A stretch of 64,000 nucleotides of DNA from Dyadobacter sp. UC 10 (lineage in GTDB: Bacteria > Bacteroidota > Bacteroidia > Cytophagales > Spirosomataceae): assembly GCF_008369915.1 (NCBI RefSeq), contig NZ_VSRN01000001.1, forward strand, positions 3,034,501-3,098,500, in the 5' to 3' direction. Positions 51,341 through 61,174 of the stretch are shown here, in pieces (the first letter of the stretch is position 1; the number at the start of each line of letters is the position of its first letter). Made by a program: the position numbers and the translations under genes. The notes beneath the pieces are model-generated. The model was not told where the DNA came from, made no database searches, and saw only the letters and a program-made list of their open reading frames with translations.

Positions 51341-52644
51341 AACCGCACAATCTCCGCCCCAATCGCATTCAACCTTGTATCAATGTTCTGATACCCACGG
51401 TCTATCTGCTCTATATTATCGATAATACTTACCCCTTTTGCTGACATAGCAGCGATCAGCAATGCTACTCCAGCCCGAATGTCCGGTGAAGTCATGCGGA
51501 TTCCTCTGAGTTGCGTTTCGCGGTTATGACCGATTACAGTTGCCCTGTGCGGATCACAAAGAATGATCTGCGCGCCCATCTCAATCAGTTTATCCACAAA
51601 AAACAGCCGGCTTTCGAACATTTTCTGGTGAACAAGTACAGTTCCCTGCGCCTGTGTGGCAGTTACCAGGATAATGCTTAGCAAATCTGGCGTGAAACCT
51701 GGCCAGGGCGCATCAGCGACGGATAGCGTAGAGCCGTCAAGGTAGTTTTCAATACGGTAATTTTCCTGTGCAGGAATAAAAATATCGTCTCCGCGAAATT
51801 CCATTTGAATTCCCAGCCGCTGAAAAACGTCAGGAATAATGCCCAATTGAGGTATTTGGCAATTTTTGATCGTGATTTCCGATTTCGTCATGGCAGCCAG
51901 ACCGATAAAGCTGCCGATCTCGATCATGTCCGGCAGCATCGTGTGTTCCGTTCCCCTCAGTTCGCTCACACCTTCTACGACCAGCAAGTTCGAGGCAATG
52001 CCTGAGATTTTAGCGCCCATCCTGTTCAGCATTTTACAAAGCTGCTGCAGGTAGGGTTCGCAGGCGGCGTTGTAAATTGTTGTAGTACCTTCGGCCATCA
52101 CCGCTGCCATTAAAACATTGGCTGTGCCGGTTACCGAAGCTTCATCCAAAAGCATGTAAGCGCCTTTGAGATTGGCGGCGTCTACTTTATAAAATCCACC
52201 ATCTTCTTCGTCGTAGCTGAACTGTGCTCCCAATTTTTCAAAACCCAAAAAGTGGGTATCCAATCTTCTGCGGCCGATTTTATCTCCACCGGGGCGGGGA
52301 ATGCGGCCCTTTCGGAAACGGGCAAGCATAGGGCCCAGCAGCATCACCGAACCACGAAGTGCAGCGGCTTTCTGACGGAACGAATCTGATTCGAGGTAGT
52401 CAAGGTTAATTTCACTTGCCTCAAACCGGACAGAGCTTTCGCTTAATCTGGTACATCTTACTCCGAGGTCGCCCAGCAGATTGATGAGCTGATTGACGTC
52501 CCTGATATTGGGGATATTATGAATGGTAACAGGTTCTTTGGTCAGAAGTACGGCGCAAATTATCTGAAGCGCTTCGTTTTTGGCGCCCTGGGGTACGATC
52601 TCTCCCTTGAGACGTTTGTCTCCGGTTATTTTAAATGAAGCCAT
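51337..52644 (-). CDS. murA: UDP-N-acetylglucosamine 1-carboxyvinyltransferase
   Basis: The 435-residue enzyme adds enolpyruvate to UDP-GlcNAc, the first committed step of peptidoglycan synthesis. Family motifs include GDKRLKGEIVPQGAKNEAL, VMLLGPMLARF and the loop PGGDKIGRRRLDTH. In that loop the catalytic Cys is replaced by Asp (Asp121). This change is known in other MurA enzymes to leave activity while preventing fosfomycin attack, so natural fosfomycin insensitivity is expected. The DUF4290 gene upstream is a usual neighbour in Bacteroidota. Confidence 0.95.
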   Translation of the reverse strand: MASFKITGDKRLKGEIVPQGAKNEALQIICAVLLTKEPVTIHNIPNIRDVNQLINLLGDLGVRCTRLSESSVRFEASEINLDYLESDSFRQKAAALRGSVMLLGPMLARFRKGRIPRPGGDKIGRRRLDTHFLGFEKLGAQFSYDEEDGGFYKVDAANLKGAYMLLDEASVTGTANVLMAAVMAEGTTTIYNAACEPYLQQLCKMLNRMGAKISGIASNLLVVEGVSELRGTEHTMLPDMIEIGSFIGLAAMTKSEITIKNCQIPQLGIIPDVFQRLGIQMEFRGDDIFIPAQENYRIENYLDGSTLSVADAPWPGFTPDLLSIILVTATQAQGTVLVHQKMFESRLFFVDKLIEMGAQIILCDPHRATVIGHNRETQLRGIRMTSPDIRAGVALLIAAMSAKGVSIIDNIEQIDRGYQNIDTRLNAIGAEIVRL

Positions 52645-52685
52645 GATTGGTATGTGCGGTTGCAGAATATTTTACGATCCGGAAA

Positions 52686-53405
52686 TTAAATCCCGGATTT
52701 CTTGCGGTTATTGCGGTTGTTACCGTTGCGGCCAGAGAATTTGTTTGGCCTGTTCCGGTTGGGGTTACCCTGGTTATTCCCCCCCTGCCGCTCAGAATTG
52801 TGGTTGGCTTGTGCTTTGAAGCTTCCCCCCTGGTGGTTACCACGGTTCCTTTCCTGGCCACCACTATTGTTATTGCGGTCTTTCGGAGCAGCATCGACCG
52901 GGCCATTCTGGCGGATGTAGTCAATTTCTTCTTTCAGCGCACCTTTACTCAGTTGTTCCAGCTGGCCAAGCAATACATTGTCTTCCGGGTTATCTTTATT
53001 CCAGGCATTAAAAAACGAGCGCATCAGCCTGAAGATGTAGGAAACGAATGCGAGCTTGTCTTCTTTATTTTCTGTTTGAATGGCTTTTTCAAGCAACAGC
53101 TCAATATTCTTGCCGTAATGACGGTAGGTCAGATTTTGCTGGTTGTAGCCGACTTTCAATGGTTTTTTGCCGAGCGCTTCTTTGGAAGGCGGGGGGAAAG
53201 GGCTGTCAACGTCAAGTTCGAAGCCGGAGATAATGTACAGATCGTCCCACAACTTGTTGGTGTAATCCTGATTGTCCCGCATGTTCGGGTGTATCTGCCG
53301 CATTAGTTCGATCAGGATGTGCGCGTAAAGGTTGCGTTTCGCCTTATCCTCCATCTTAACGATGTGGTCGGCAAGCTTTTGTACGTTACTACCGTATTCT
53401 TTCAA
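52686..53405 (-). CDS. DUF4290 protein with Asn/Gly/Arg-rich tail
   Basis: The 239-residue protein has an N-terminal helical DUF4290 domain (NVQKLADHIVKMEDKAKRN, MRQIHPNMRDN) of about 165 residues. The tail beyond that is rich in Asn, Gly, Arg and Gln, low in complexity and likely disordered. It precedes murA by 41 bp on the same strand, a conserved arrangement in Bacteroidota. Function is unknown; the Arg/Gly-rich tail may bind RNA. Confidence 0.85.
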   Translation of the reverse strand: MKEYGSNVQKLADHIVKMEDKAKRNLYAHILIELMRQIHPNMRDNQDYTNKLWDDLYIISGFELDVDSPFPPPSKEALGKKPLKVGYNQQNLTYRHYGKNIELLLEKAIQTENKEDKLAFVSYIFRLMRSFFNAWNKDNPEDNVLLGQLEQLSKGALKEEIDYIRQNGPVDAAPKDRNNNSGGQERNRGNHQGGSFKAQANHNSERQGGNNQGNPNRNRPNKFSGRNGNNRNNRKKSGI

Positions 53406-53462
53406 GACAATGAATCATTTATGTAAAGGACAAAAATAAGAAGTTTTTGTCGAAAGAAATCT

Positions 53463-56400
53463 TTAAGGAAACCATAATAATCGCCCGTTATCAATCGTGG
53501 CTCCTTCAATTGAAACCGGGATTGCTGCTTCCGAAGCAGAAATTCTGTAAATATAGATTCCGGCAGGCTGGTTTACTGGTTTCCAAAGCAGTTCATTATT
53601 GCCAATATGCGGCTTTACGTGGAATGACCTCACTATTTTTCCGGTAATATCATAAATAGAAATGTTGACAAGGCCGGAGACATTGATTCCATTTACTTTA
53701 AAGTTAAAATGAAATGTGTCGGAAGAGGGGTTTGGATATACTTTGAAAAAGTGAATACCGGGTTCATGGCCAAGTGAAAAGTGGATTTGATAATCAGGCG
53801 CATAATTGCCTTCCGCGTCCCGCGCGCGTGCTGTGAGCAGATATTTTCCTGCCGGCAAGCTTTGTGGCAAGTGCGTTTCAAGATAAAAATGAGTTAAGTC
53901 TTCACTATTAAATTTGGCAGATTCTAGATAGAGTCGTTTCTCCGGACAGCCCTGACAAAGCGGTTGTAGCCAAATAAAAATGCCCGAAGTATCTGTTCGT
54001 ATTTTCTCTGCATCTGCATCAAAAAGCCGGATTTGCAGCAATGCATTGCGGTTAATTTGCTCACCGTCTGTTAACTGGCGCCCGCCGATATGCACAGTCA
54101 GTAACGGCGGGACTATGTCGGAGCCGGCTGGGTCATTGCGCATTCTCCAGTACTTGTAAACGATGCGATTATCAGCGTCATTTTCTTCCGGAATCAGATT
54201 CTCTTCATCCAGAACAAATTCAAAAGATTCAGTACTCATGAAGGCGGGATTTCCTGGAATTTGAAATTGGATAGTATCCGCAACAGCCACCGCCTTGCAT
54301 TCAATTACCTGCCTGTAAACCAATTTATCAGTATCCCATCTTCGGAAAGTCAGCTTGGGGGTCTGTTTCAAATTCCGCCCATTATTTTTAACAATAACCT
54401 TGAAAATAACCTGATCACCGGACTTTGCCGGAAGTGACAATCTCAAATAGGTCGAATCAAATGAATAATCGGGCAGCTGGGCCGGGAAAATGCGTATCGC
54501 GGGGTCGCCATGCAAGGTCATTTGCTGAACTGTGGTACTATCATAGATGTCCGGTTTACGCTGCATATTCCGCTTGATCGCCTCCTGCTGAATGGTGCCG
54601 AACGGCTGACTCGTAAATCGCGGATCAGCAAGAACTTCGTAAAAAATGTCCGTGTACCTTTTCAATGCGGTTGACACGCCATTGAATGTGTGCGCAAGAA
54701 AAAGTACAGCACCATTTTTCGGCGAGAATATCCAGTCGCTGCTGAGGGTTTTGTCTGAATAAAAAATGCTGCCCGCTGCACAACCGTTGATAATAACCGC
54801 CGGATAATTGGGGTGATTGTTATAATTGTTTTTCTCATTGCTGGCATAACCGATGTCAATATCGGTGATATCAGGCGCTGAATGCCCGAATAGCGTAACC
54901 AGAGCTGCTCCACGGTTTATTTGCCGGTAAAGTGGAATGTGTTCCACTGGATCGTCGGATTCTTTTGAAACCGTTTCAATACGCGCGCCGAGGATAGAAC
55001 CGTTTAGTTTTTGTTCAAAACCCTGAACATAACTTTTGAAAACAGACAGCTCCTGCCTGGACCTGCCGCCACTCAGGTGCAGGATATTCTTTCTCCATTC
55101 CGCAGAATAAGGCTGCGCTTCAAGTGATTTAACCTTCGTCAGATAATCCAGGACCTGCTGCGGGGTAATGGCGCCAATGCGACCAACAGGAACCACCGGA
55201 TATAAAATATCTCGTGTGGGGTCGGTGACAAGTGCCACATCAGAGCCGGGCCAGCCTGCATTTGGGATCAGGTCAGTTTGTGAAGGATTGCGGATCTTTC
55301 GTGCTTTTTGCGGATCAATGGATTTTCCAATCAGTAAAACAAATTTCAAGGCCCCACTTGAACGAAGCCAGGCGATCAGATTTTTAGTGCCCTGCGGACC
55401 GCGCTGACCAAAATTGAACTGGTCAAATACAGTGTTTATGTTAATAATTAAAGGCTTGTAGCCGCCACCCTGTGGTGAAGCGCGGTAGCTGGCGTAGGCT
55501 TCTACTGGGTCTGTCCCATTTGCCAAAACACGTAACAGAGGGTGCGTAATAATCAGGTAATCTGCATTTGATGCATTTATTTCCTGAAAGTGTGCTGGCC
55601 GAATACTGGCCACCGGCAAATATTCTCTCACTCCGATCACGCGCCGGGCACCATTTATGTATATCAGTTTATTTTGTCTTATCAGCTTCCTGATCAGATC
55701 AGGATTTGTGCAGTCGTAAAAGGTAGTGTTTGGCGCGTAAACGCATTTCCAGGTCTGCTGTGAGTTCTTAAAATGAAATAGCTTCTGGTCTTCTTCCGGT
55801 GCAAATTTGCTTTCCTGTAAATAACTCAGCTTTAAATAGGAAACTGAGATATGGCTGCCTGTTACTGGAACAATAGCAATCCTGCATGTGCCATTTTCAC
55901 TTAGATCTCCTTTTTTTAATAAAAAAGTGGCTATCCAGGTACCGTAGTCATTAAAATGATCATTCGCAATTTTTCTGGGTAGGGCACCATCTTTCTCAAT
56001 AGATATATCAAATGAATGGGCGCCGGCTGTCCATCCGGCGAGCATGATCTCGATTTCTATTTCCTGATCCGGAATATCTGCCAGATCATGCATTGGCATT
56101 TCGTAAATGGTTTTCTCTTTGATCTCCGGCCCGGTCCAGCCTTCGCCGGTATCATAATCCGACAATGCAGAGCCGTCTTCAAACCCGCTTCCATCGGGAT
56201 AAAACCGGCCGGGTAAATAATGAGATGTATATAGTTGCAGTGTTTCTTCGCGATGACACAAAAGCGTTTCACCTGTATGCACCCCGCCAGCTTGTGCAAT
56301 TCGCTTGCCTGACCCTCCGTCGCTTCGCCAGGTAAGGAAATAAAATGTTGTGTCCGAAAACAGACTGTAATAGCTGTGCGGCATCGCTTGCCGCATCACG

Positions 56401-56732
56401 TAAAGTGACGTATCACGCCTGCCGTCATTTTTTTCTCCGTAAAAACGGAGAAAACCGTCTGCATTCAACGGGACAAATCCTGAATCTGAAATTTCAATTG
56501 CTATCTCTTTGCCATCCCTGAAAATCTGGAAAGCATTGGCTGGAATGTCCGGCACCGGGATTCCTATGTCGGACAAGTCTTGAGCCGTAACCTGGTAAAA
56601 TCCGGTTTTGACAATCGGGATCTTGAAGTAATGCTGTTGCGTGTTGATCCATTCATTGCCAAATAGCCGCTGGGCATGCAGCGGGGGTTGACAAAAAAAT
56701 ACCAGCAGAATAATGTGTGTGGCTTTATACAT
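53463..56732 (-). CDS. C25-family peptidase with T9SS sorting domain
   Basis: The 1089-residue protein has a signal peptide (IILLVFFCQPPLHAQ) and a gingipain-type catalytic domain. The active-site His617 lies in TLFGHSAPD and Cys651 in IINGCAAGS. Beta domains follow, and the end (FFKVYPNPSSDTFHFNFKVNG ... GIYIYRIS) is a sorting domain. It is related to PorU but not adjacent to porV, so it may be a secreted protease or a PorU-like paralog with another target. It was probably exported by T9SS and processed by PorU. Confidence 0.82.
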   Translation of the reverse strand: MYKATHIILLVFFCQPPLHAQRLFGNEWINTQQHYFKIPIVKTGFYQVTAQDLSDIGIPVPDIPANAFQIFRDGKEIAIEISDSGFVPLNADGFLRFYGEKNDGRRDTSLYVMRQAMPHSYYSLFSDTTFYFLTWRSDGGSGKRIAQAGGVHTGETLLCHREETLQLYTSHYLPGRFYPDGSGFEDGSALSDYDTGEGWTGPEIKEKTIYEMPMHDLADIPDQEIEIEIMLAGWTAGAHSFDISIEKDGALPRKIANDHFNDYGTWIATFLLKKGDLSENGTCRIAIVPVTGSHISVSYLKLSYLQESKFAPEEDQKLFHFKNSQQTWKCVYAPNTTFYDCTNPDLIRKLIRQNKLIYINGARRVIGVREYLPVASIRPAHFQEINASNADYLIITHPLLRVLANGTDPVEAYASYRASPQGGGYKPLIININTVFDQFNFGQRGPQGTKNLIAWLRSSGALKFVLLIGKSIDPQKARKIRNPSQTDLIPNAGWPGSDVALVTDPTRDILYPVVPVGRIGAITPQQVLDYLTKVKSLEAQPYSAEWRKNILHLSGGRSRQELSVFKSYVQGFEQKLNGSILGARIETVSKESDDPVEHIPLYRQINRGAALVTLFGHSAPDITDIDIGYASNEKNNYNNHPNYPAVIINGCAAGSIFYSDKTLSSDWIFSPKNGAVLFLAHTFNGVSTALKRYTDIFYEVLADPRFTSQPFGTIQQEAIKRNMQRKPDIYDSTTVQQMTLHGDPAIRIFPAQLPDYSFDSTYLRLSLPAKSGDQVIFKVIVKNNGRNLKQTPKLTFRRWDTDKLVYRQVIECKAVAVADTIQFQIPGNPAFMSTESFEFVLDEENLIPEENDADNRIVYKYWRMRNDPAGSDIVPPLLTVHIGGRQLTDGEQINRNALLQIRLFDADAEKIRTDTSGIFIWLQPLCQGCPEKRLYLESAKFNSEDLTHFYLETHLPQSLPAGKYLLTARARDAEGNYAPDYQIHFSLGHEPGIHFFKVYPNPSSDTFHFNFKVNGINVSGLVNISIYDITGKIVRSFHVKPHIGNNELLWKPVNQPAGIYIYRISASEAAIPVSIEGATIDNGRLLWFP

Positions 56733-56752
56733 AGAAATACGGAAACGAGCTG

Positions 56753-57304
56753 TCAGTCAGCCATTTTCCGCACGTAAACATTCATCGAAAATGAATATGC
56801 ATGGTCGTCGTCGGTCCCATGATATTCGGATTCAACGAGTTCCCAGTCATTTTGGTTAAGTATCGGAAAATAAGCATCTCCTTCCAGCTCAGCGTGAACG
56901 ATCGTGAGATAGAGCTTTTGAACAAGCGGGAGCATCTGTTCAAAAACAGCAGCTCCTCCGAGTATAAATACGTCCGTCTCGTCAGAAAGTAACGCCAGTG
57001 CGGCGGGAATATCTTTGGCAAACTCTGTTCGCTGCGGCTCCGGGTTGCCGGCGCGCGACGTTAGTACCACGTTCCGATAGTCAGAATGCAATGCGTCAGG
57101 TGCTTCAAAGCTTGTTCTTCCCATCATAAATGGTTTTCCGGCAGTGATCCTTTTAAAGTTTTCCCACTCGTCGGGTAAATGCCAGGGTAGGTGGTTATGG
57201 TTTCCTATCACCCGATTTTCACTCATCGCGGCAATGATGCAGAGACGGGGTAGCACCGAATTTGCTCGTGTTAAATTGGACTGTTCTATCATAATCATCA
57301 TCAT
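56753..57304 (-). CDS. folA: Dihydrofolate reductase
   Basis: The ~183-residue enzyme reduces dihydrofolate to tetrahydrofolate. Family signatures are CIIAAMSENRVIGNHNHLPWHLPDEWENFK, with the substrate-binding Asp/Glu region, then GKPFMMGRTSFEA and VFILGGAAVFEQ. The exact start is uncertain: the frame opens with a TTG at 57328, and ATGs occur at 57316, 57304, 57301, 57298 and 57292. I give 57304. It is divergent from the PadR gene and close to its operator. Confidence 0.92.
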   Translation of the reverse strand: MMMIMIEQSNLTRANSVLPRLCIIAAMSENRVIGNHNHLPWHLPDEWENFKRITAGKPFMMGRTSFEAPDALHSDYRNVVLTSRAGNPEPQRTEFAKDIPAALALLSDETDVFILGGAAVFEQMLPLVQKLYLTIVHAELEGDAYFPILNQNDWELVESEYHGTDDDHAYSFSMNVYVRKMAD

Positions 57305-57361
57305 TTTACCGGTCATCAAATAAAACAACCATTCCTCACATCACCGCGATCTTTTTAACAT

Positions 57362-57384
57362 GGTACCTTGCATCGCAAAGTACC
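57362..57384. promoter_or_regulatory. Palindromic operator upstream of padR
   Basis: The 23-bp near-perfect palindrome GGTACCTTGC-ATC-GCAAAGTACC overlaps the -33 region of the padR promoter. This is the expected size and position for autoregulation by PadR. It could also influence the divergent folA gene. Confidence 0.65.
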
Positions 57385-57398
57385 TGTGTATACCTTTG
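57368..57398 (+). promoter_or_regulatory. Promoter of the padR-pspC operon
   Basis: TTG (57368-57370) and TACCTTTG (57391-57398) are spaced 20 bases apart and fit the Bacteroidota promoter consensus. The palindrome overlaps the upstream element. Confidence 0.6.
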
Positions 57399-57467
57399 TA
57401 TTGTTAGAAACAGAAATTCTATCTATTAGCCATGAACTTATTCATTTAAATTAACACATGAAACCAC

Positions 57468-57842
57468 ATGAATATTGAAAATGCCCAAGTGCAGATGCGG
57501 AAGGGGATACTGGAATTCTGCATTCTGCACATCATATCCCGGGGCGAAGTATACGCGTCGGATATGCTGGATGAACTCACGTCTGCTCACATCATGGTGG
57601 TTGAAGGCACACTATACCCTCTTTTGACCCGATTGAAAAATTCAGGCTGGCTGGATTATAAATGGGTGGAGTCGTCTTCGGGACCTCCAAGGAAATACTA
57701 TGTTTTGACGGATGAGGGGAAGGTATTTCTGGAAGCGATGCAAGCCACCTGGTTTGAATTGGCCGACTCGGTAAAAACCGTGATTCAGCGAACTGAGGAT
57801 CTGAGCAAAGCGGATCCCGGCAATCTTCCTGACCCTAACTGA
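57468..57842 (+). CDS. PadR-family transcriptional regulator
   Basis: The 124-residue protein has the PadR winged helix (KGILEFCILHIISRGEVYASDML, GTLYPLLTRLKNSGWLDYKW) and a short C-terminal dimerisation helix. PadR proteins usually repress their own operon and release on a ligand or stress signal. It is followed by the large PspC/GIN protein gene, so it probably controls an envelope-stress module through the palindrome upstream. Confidence 0.9.
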   Translation: MNIENAQVQMRKGILEFCILHIISRGEVYASDMLDELTSAHIMVVEGTLYPLLTRLKNSGWLDYKWVESSSGPPRKYYVLTDEGKVFLEAMQATWFELADSVKTVIQRTEDLSKADPGNLPDPN

Positions 57843-57871
57843 TCATTTAGAGACATTCGATTATTCCAATC

Positions 57872-60391
57872 ATGAAAAAGACAATCAGCATAAATATAGG
57901 CGGTATCATTTTCCATATCGAGGAAGACGGGTACGAAAAACTGAAAGCCTACCTGGCTTCGATCCAGAAATACTTCGCCTCGTTTGCGGACAGTAAAGAA
58001 ATCGTCTCAGATATAGAGGGCCGTATAGCGGAAAGGTTTATTAATAAGCAAAAAGCAGAAAATAAGCAGGTTATCTCGCTTACAGATGTAGAAGAGCTGA
58101 TCGCAGCAATGGGAACTGTTGCTGATTTTGAGGCGATCGAGCAAGCTGAGGATATCCTGGCTGATCCGCTGGAAACCGCCGCGCAAAATGCGAATCCCAA
58201 ACAGGAACCCGCTTCCCATACTCCTCCTAAAACCGAACCCGTTAAGCCATCCGGCCCGCGCAAGCTTTACCGCGATCTTCGCCGGAAGCTCCTGGGTGGA
58301 GTTGCAGCCGGCCTGGGACATTACTTTACGGTTGACCCTATTTGGGTAAGACTTGCATTCCTGTTCGCCGTAGTAGGTTTACCAGCCGGCTCGGGGATGA
58401 TGAATCTCAATATGGAAGACGAGCTGGGGCCACTTTCCGGCTTTATGGTTCTGGTTTATATTGCAATGTGGGTTGCGTTTCCAGGCTCATCGACGCTGGA
58501 AGAAGATGCTAAAATCAAGAAATTTTTTCGTGATCCGGACAGAAAGGTCGTAGGCGGCGTGGCAGCCGGAGTGGCTTCCTATTTCGGGGTAGACCTGGGC
58601 GTGGTAAGATTTCTATGGGTGCTTTCTATTTTGCTGTTTGGAACCGGCGTGGTCATTTATATTGTACTGTGGGTTATTGCCCCGGTAGCGAATACATTGA
58701 CTGAGAAAATGGAAATGCAGGGAGAACCCATTACCCTCTCCAATATCGAGTCGAATATCAAGCAGGGGCTAAACCTGGACGAAAAAACAGGTGAGGAGCA
58801 TATCCTGACAAAATTGTTGCTTTTCCCTTTTCGTGCTATTGCCTTGCTGATCACGGCGCTGGGGAACTTATTAAAAGGCCTTGGCCCGATTCTCAGGATC
58901 ATGATCGGAGCATTCCTGATCGGAATGTCGGTCATCGGCTTGCTGACATTGATCATAGGAGGAGGCGTGGCGCTGGGTCTGACTACGGCCGCCCCGTTTG
59001 ACGACCTGCCAATCCCTTTTCTTATTTTTCAGGAACTGCCTGAAATCCTGATACTCTCGGGGATATTGGTCGCCGCCATTCCACTGGTTACATTTCTAAT
59101 ACTGGGGCTGACGCTGATTTCAAACAAGAGAATCGTGAGCGGAACGGTTTGGCTGACTATGTTAGGACTTTGGATCGTCGGCGTGATCGGCAGTACGATC
59201 GGTGGCGTGTCATACCAACGAAATTTTGCGAAACGCGGGGAAGTGGTACAGTCAGCATTTTACTCAGTACCCGCCGGTACGCTGACGCTCGATTACAATT
59301 ACACCCATGATGAGGAAAATGTGGATGTGGATGTGAGACTCGCAGGACTAAATGCGGCTGACAGTATTGAAATCGTCAAAACGTTGCATGCACGTGGCAG
59401 AACGCGCGAGGATGCGCAGCGCAATGCTGAAATGCTGACTTACAATGTGGATATCAAAGATTCTGTCTTTCTATTCAGAGAAGGGCCGACCCTGGCAAAT
59501 AATGGTCGTTTCCGCGACCAGCGCATTGACCTGACACTTAACCTGCCTTATAATAAACCCTTTATCATGACGCGTGATTTTTACTATTCCTTAAATGAGT
59601 GGGAATCGACCACTCAAATGATGAAGCAGTATGATCTGGGCAATCAGGATGTGAAATGGGATAATCTGCTTTGGGTAATGCACCGTGATTCTGGATTGGT
59701 TTGTACCAATATTCCTGCCAGATACATTAAAAGTGAGGAGGATAACGACAATTCAAATTATTCCTTTGAAAATGACTACAACAGCGATCTCGATCTGGGA
59801 GAAAGAGGTACTTATATCAAGCAATTCCCGGTCAGTGATTTTAATAGAATCGATATTGGCGGTGCCTATTCGATCGTTGTGCGGCAGGGAGCAGAGTTTA
59901 ATGTGACTGCCGATGCGCAGGGTCAGGAAGATATTGATGACCTGAAAATTTTTGTGGAAGGTAACACCTTGAGAGTAAAGCGCTCCGCTGAGTTTAAGCT
60001 CTTTAATAATGACTGGAAGCGGATCGGGTTGGTAATTACAATGCCGACTATTGAAGGCGTGAGCCTGTCGGGCGCCAATAAGACTCTAATTTCGGGTTTT
60101 AAAGGCTTACCTAAGCTGGAAGTAGATATTTCGGGGGCGTCAAAATCGGAGCTGAATGTAGAAACCGAGCAGTTAACCTTAGGGGTCAGCGGCGCTTCAA
60201 AGATCACTTTAAGAGGATCAGCCAAATCGGCATCACTCGATGCCAGCGGTGCCTGCAAGATTGCAGCTACGGAAATGTCTATTCAAAATGCGGATGTGGA
60301 CGCTTCGGGAGCTTCCAAAGTGGAATTAGGGCGGATCCCTAATCTCGACAGGCATGCGAGCGGCGCCAGCAAGATTAATGTTCAGGAGTAA
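57872..60391 (+). CDS. Membrane protein with two PspC domains and a GIN (DUF2807) domain
   Basis: The 839-residue protein has a cytoplasmic N-terminal segment (~1-120), a first PspC domain (LYRDLRRKLLGGVAAGLGHYF, ~130) and a second (FFRDPDRKVVGGVAAGVASYF, ~212). Several membrane helices follow (~310-450), then a beta region and a C-terminal GIN domain from ~650 with recurring SGASK motifs, a beta-helix hallmark. PspC links to phage-shock envelope stress. The gene follows padR by 29 bp and is probably co-transcribed with the next GIN gene. Confidence 0.88.
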   Translation: MKKTISINIGGIIFHIEEDGYEKLKAYLASIQKYFASFADSKEIVSDIEGRIAERFINKQKAENKQVISLTDVEELIAAMGTVADFEAIEQAEDILADPLETAAQNANPKQEPASHTPPKTEPVKPSGPRKLYRDLRRKLLGGVAAGLGHYFTVDPIWVRLAFLFAVVGLPAGSGMMNLNMEDELGPLSGFMVLVYIAMWVAFPGSSTLEEDAKIKKFFRDPDRKVVGGVAAGVASYFGVDLGVVRFLWVLSILLFGTGVVIYIVLWVIAPVANTLTEKMEMQGEPITLSNIESNIKQGLNLDEKTGEEHILTKLLLFPFRAIALLITALGNLLKGLGPILRIMIGAFLIGMSVIGLLTLIIGGGVALGLTTAAPFDDLPIPFLIFQELPEILILSGILVAAIPLVTFLILGLTLISNKRIVSGTVWLTMLGLWIVGVIGSTIGGVSYQRNFAKRGEVVQSAFYSVPAGTLTLDYNYTHDEENVDVDVRLAGLNAADSIEIVKTLHARGRTREDAQRNAEMLTYNVDIKDSVFLFREGPTLANNGRFRDQRIDLTLNLPYNKPFIMTRDFYYSLNEWESTTQMMKQYDLGNQDVKWDNLLWVMHRDSGLVCTNIPARYIKSEEDNDNSNYSFENDYNSDLDLGERGTYIKQFPVSDFNRIDIGGAYSIVVRQGAEFNVTADAQGQEDIDDLKIFVEGNTLRVKRSAEFKLFNNDWKRIGLVITMPTIEGVSLSGANKTLISGFKGLPKLEVDISGASKSELNVETEQLTLGVSGASKITLRGSAKSASLDASGACKIAATEMSIQNADVDASGASKVELGRIPNLDRHASGASKINVQE

Positions 60392-60455
60392 ACAACACAG
60401 GTGCAACTTTCATTAATCACTATGCATCTTTCGAAAAACCATAAAATCTGGATTT

Positions 60456-61151
60456 ATGAAAAAGGTATTTGTTTTCCATATCGCGGCGATTTTGCTGACG
60501 GCCATGTCAGTTGCCCATGCACAGGAATCTAAAAAATTCGCTGTTTCAAATTTCAATAGGCTCGCCATGGGCAGCGCATTCAAGGTAGAAGTGAAGCAGG
60601 GCAGCGGGTTTAATGTAACTGCAACCGGCCGCAGCGAGGATCTTAACGACATGGAGGCACACGTTTCGGGCGGAGAGCTGAAACTGGGCTATAAAGGCAA
60701 CGGTTGGAACAAAAACCGCAAGACGGTCAATGTGAGCATCACCATGCCCAATTTGCAGGGGGTTGATTTTTCAGGAGCATGTGCCGCCAATGTTGCGGGC
60801 TTTTCCGGGGTTAAAACCATGGAAATAGAAGTGAGCGGCGCTTCAAAAGTGAATATGGATTTGAAGGCGACGAAAGTGACTATGGAATTGTCCGGTGCAT
60901 CTTCCCTCGTTTTGAACGGAAGCTGTGATGTTCTGGACGGAGAAGTTTCAGGCGCATCGTCATTCAAAGGCAGAGATTTTCAAACTAAGGAAGTAAATAT
61001 AGATGCATCCGGTGCGAGCAGTGCGGCAGTTTACGCAAGCAATGCTGTACATGCAGAGGCCTCGGGCGCTAGTAGTGTGCGTTATTCGGGAGGTGCTAAG
61101 GATATTCATTCCAGTACCTCGGGTGCGAGTTCGGTGAAGCGGGGGGAGTAG
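60456..61151 (+). CDS. Secreted GIN-domain (DUF2807) protein
   Basis: The 231-residue protein has a signal peptide (AAILLTAMSVAHAQE) and one GIN domain with FNRLAMGSAFKVEVKQGSGFNV and repeated SGAS motifs. It closely resembles the C-terminal domain of the preceding protein and probably arose from it, or shares its origin. It may act in the periplasm in the same PadR-controlled module. A terminator follows, and a relic of its 3' end occurs at 62081-62158. Confidence 0.85.
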   Translation: MKKVFVFHIAAILLTAMSVAHAQESKKFAVSNFNRLAMGSAFKVEVKQGSGFNVTATGRSEDLNDMEAHVSGGELKLGYKGNGWNKNRKTVNVSITMPNLQGVDFSGACAANVAGFSGVKTMEIEVSGASKVNMDLKATKVTMELSGASSLVLNGSCDVLDGEVSGASSFKGRDFQTKEVNIDASGASSAAVYASNAVHAEASGASSVRYSGGAKDIHSSTSGASSVKRGE

Positions 61152-61174
61152 ATTTACAATTCACCATGAAATGC

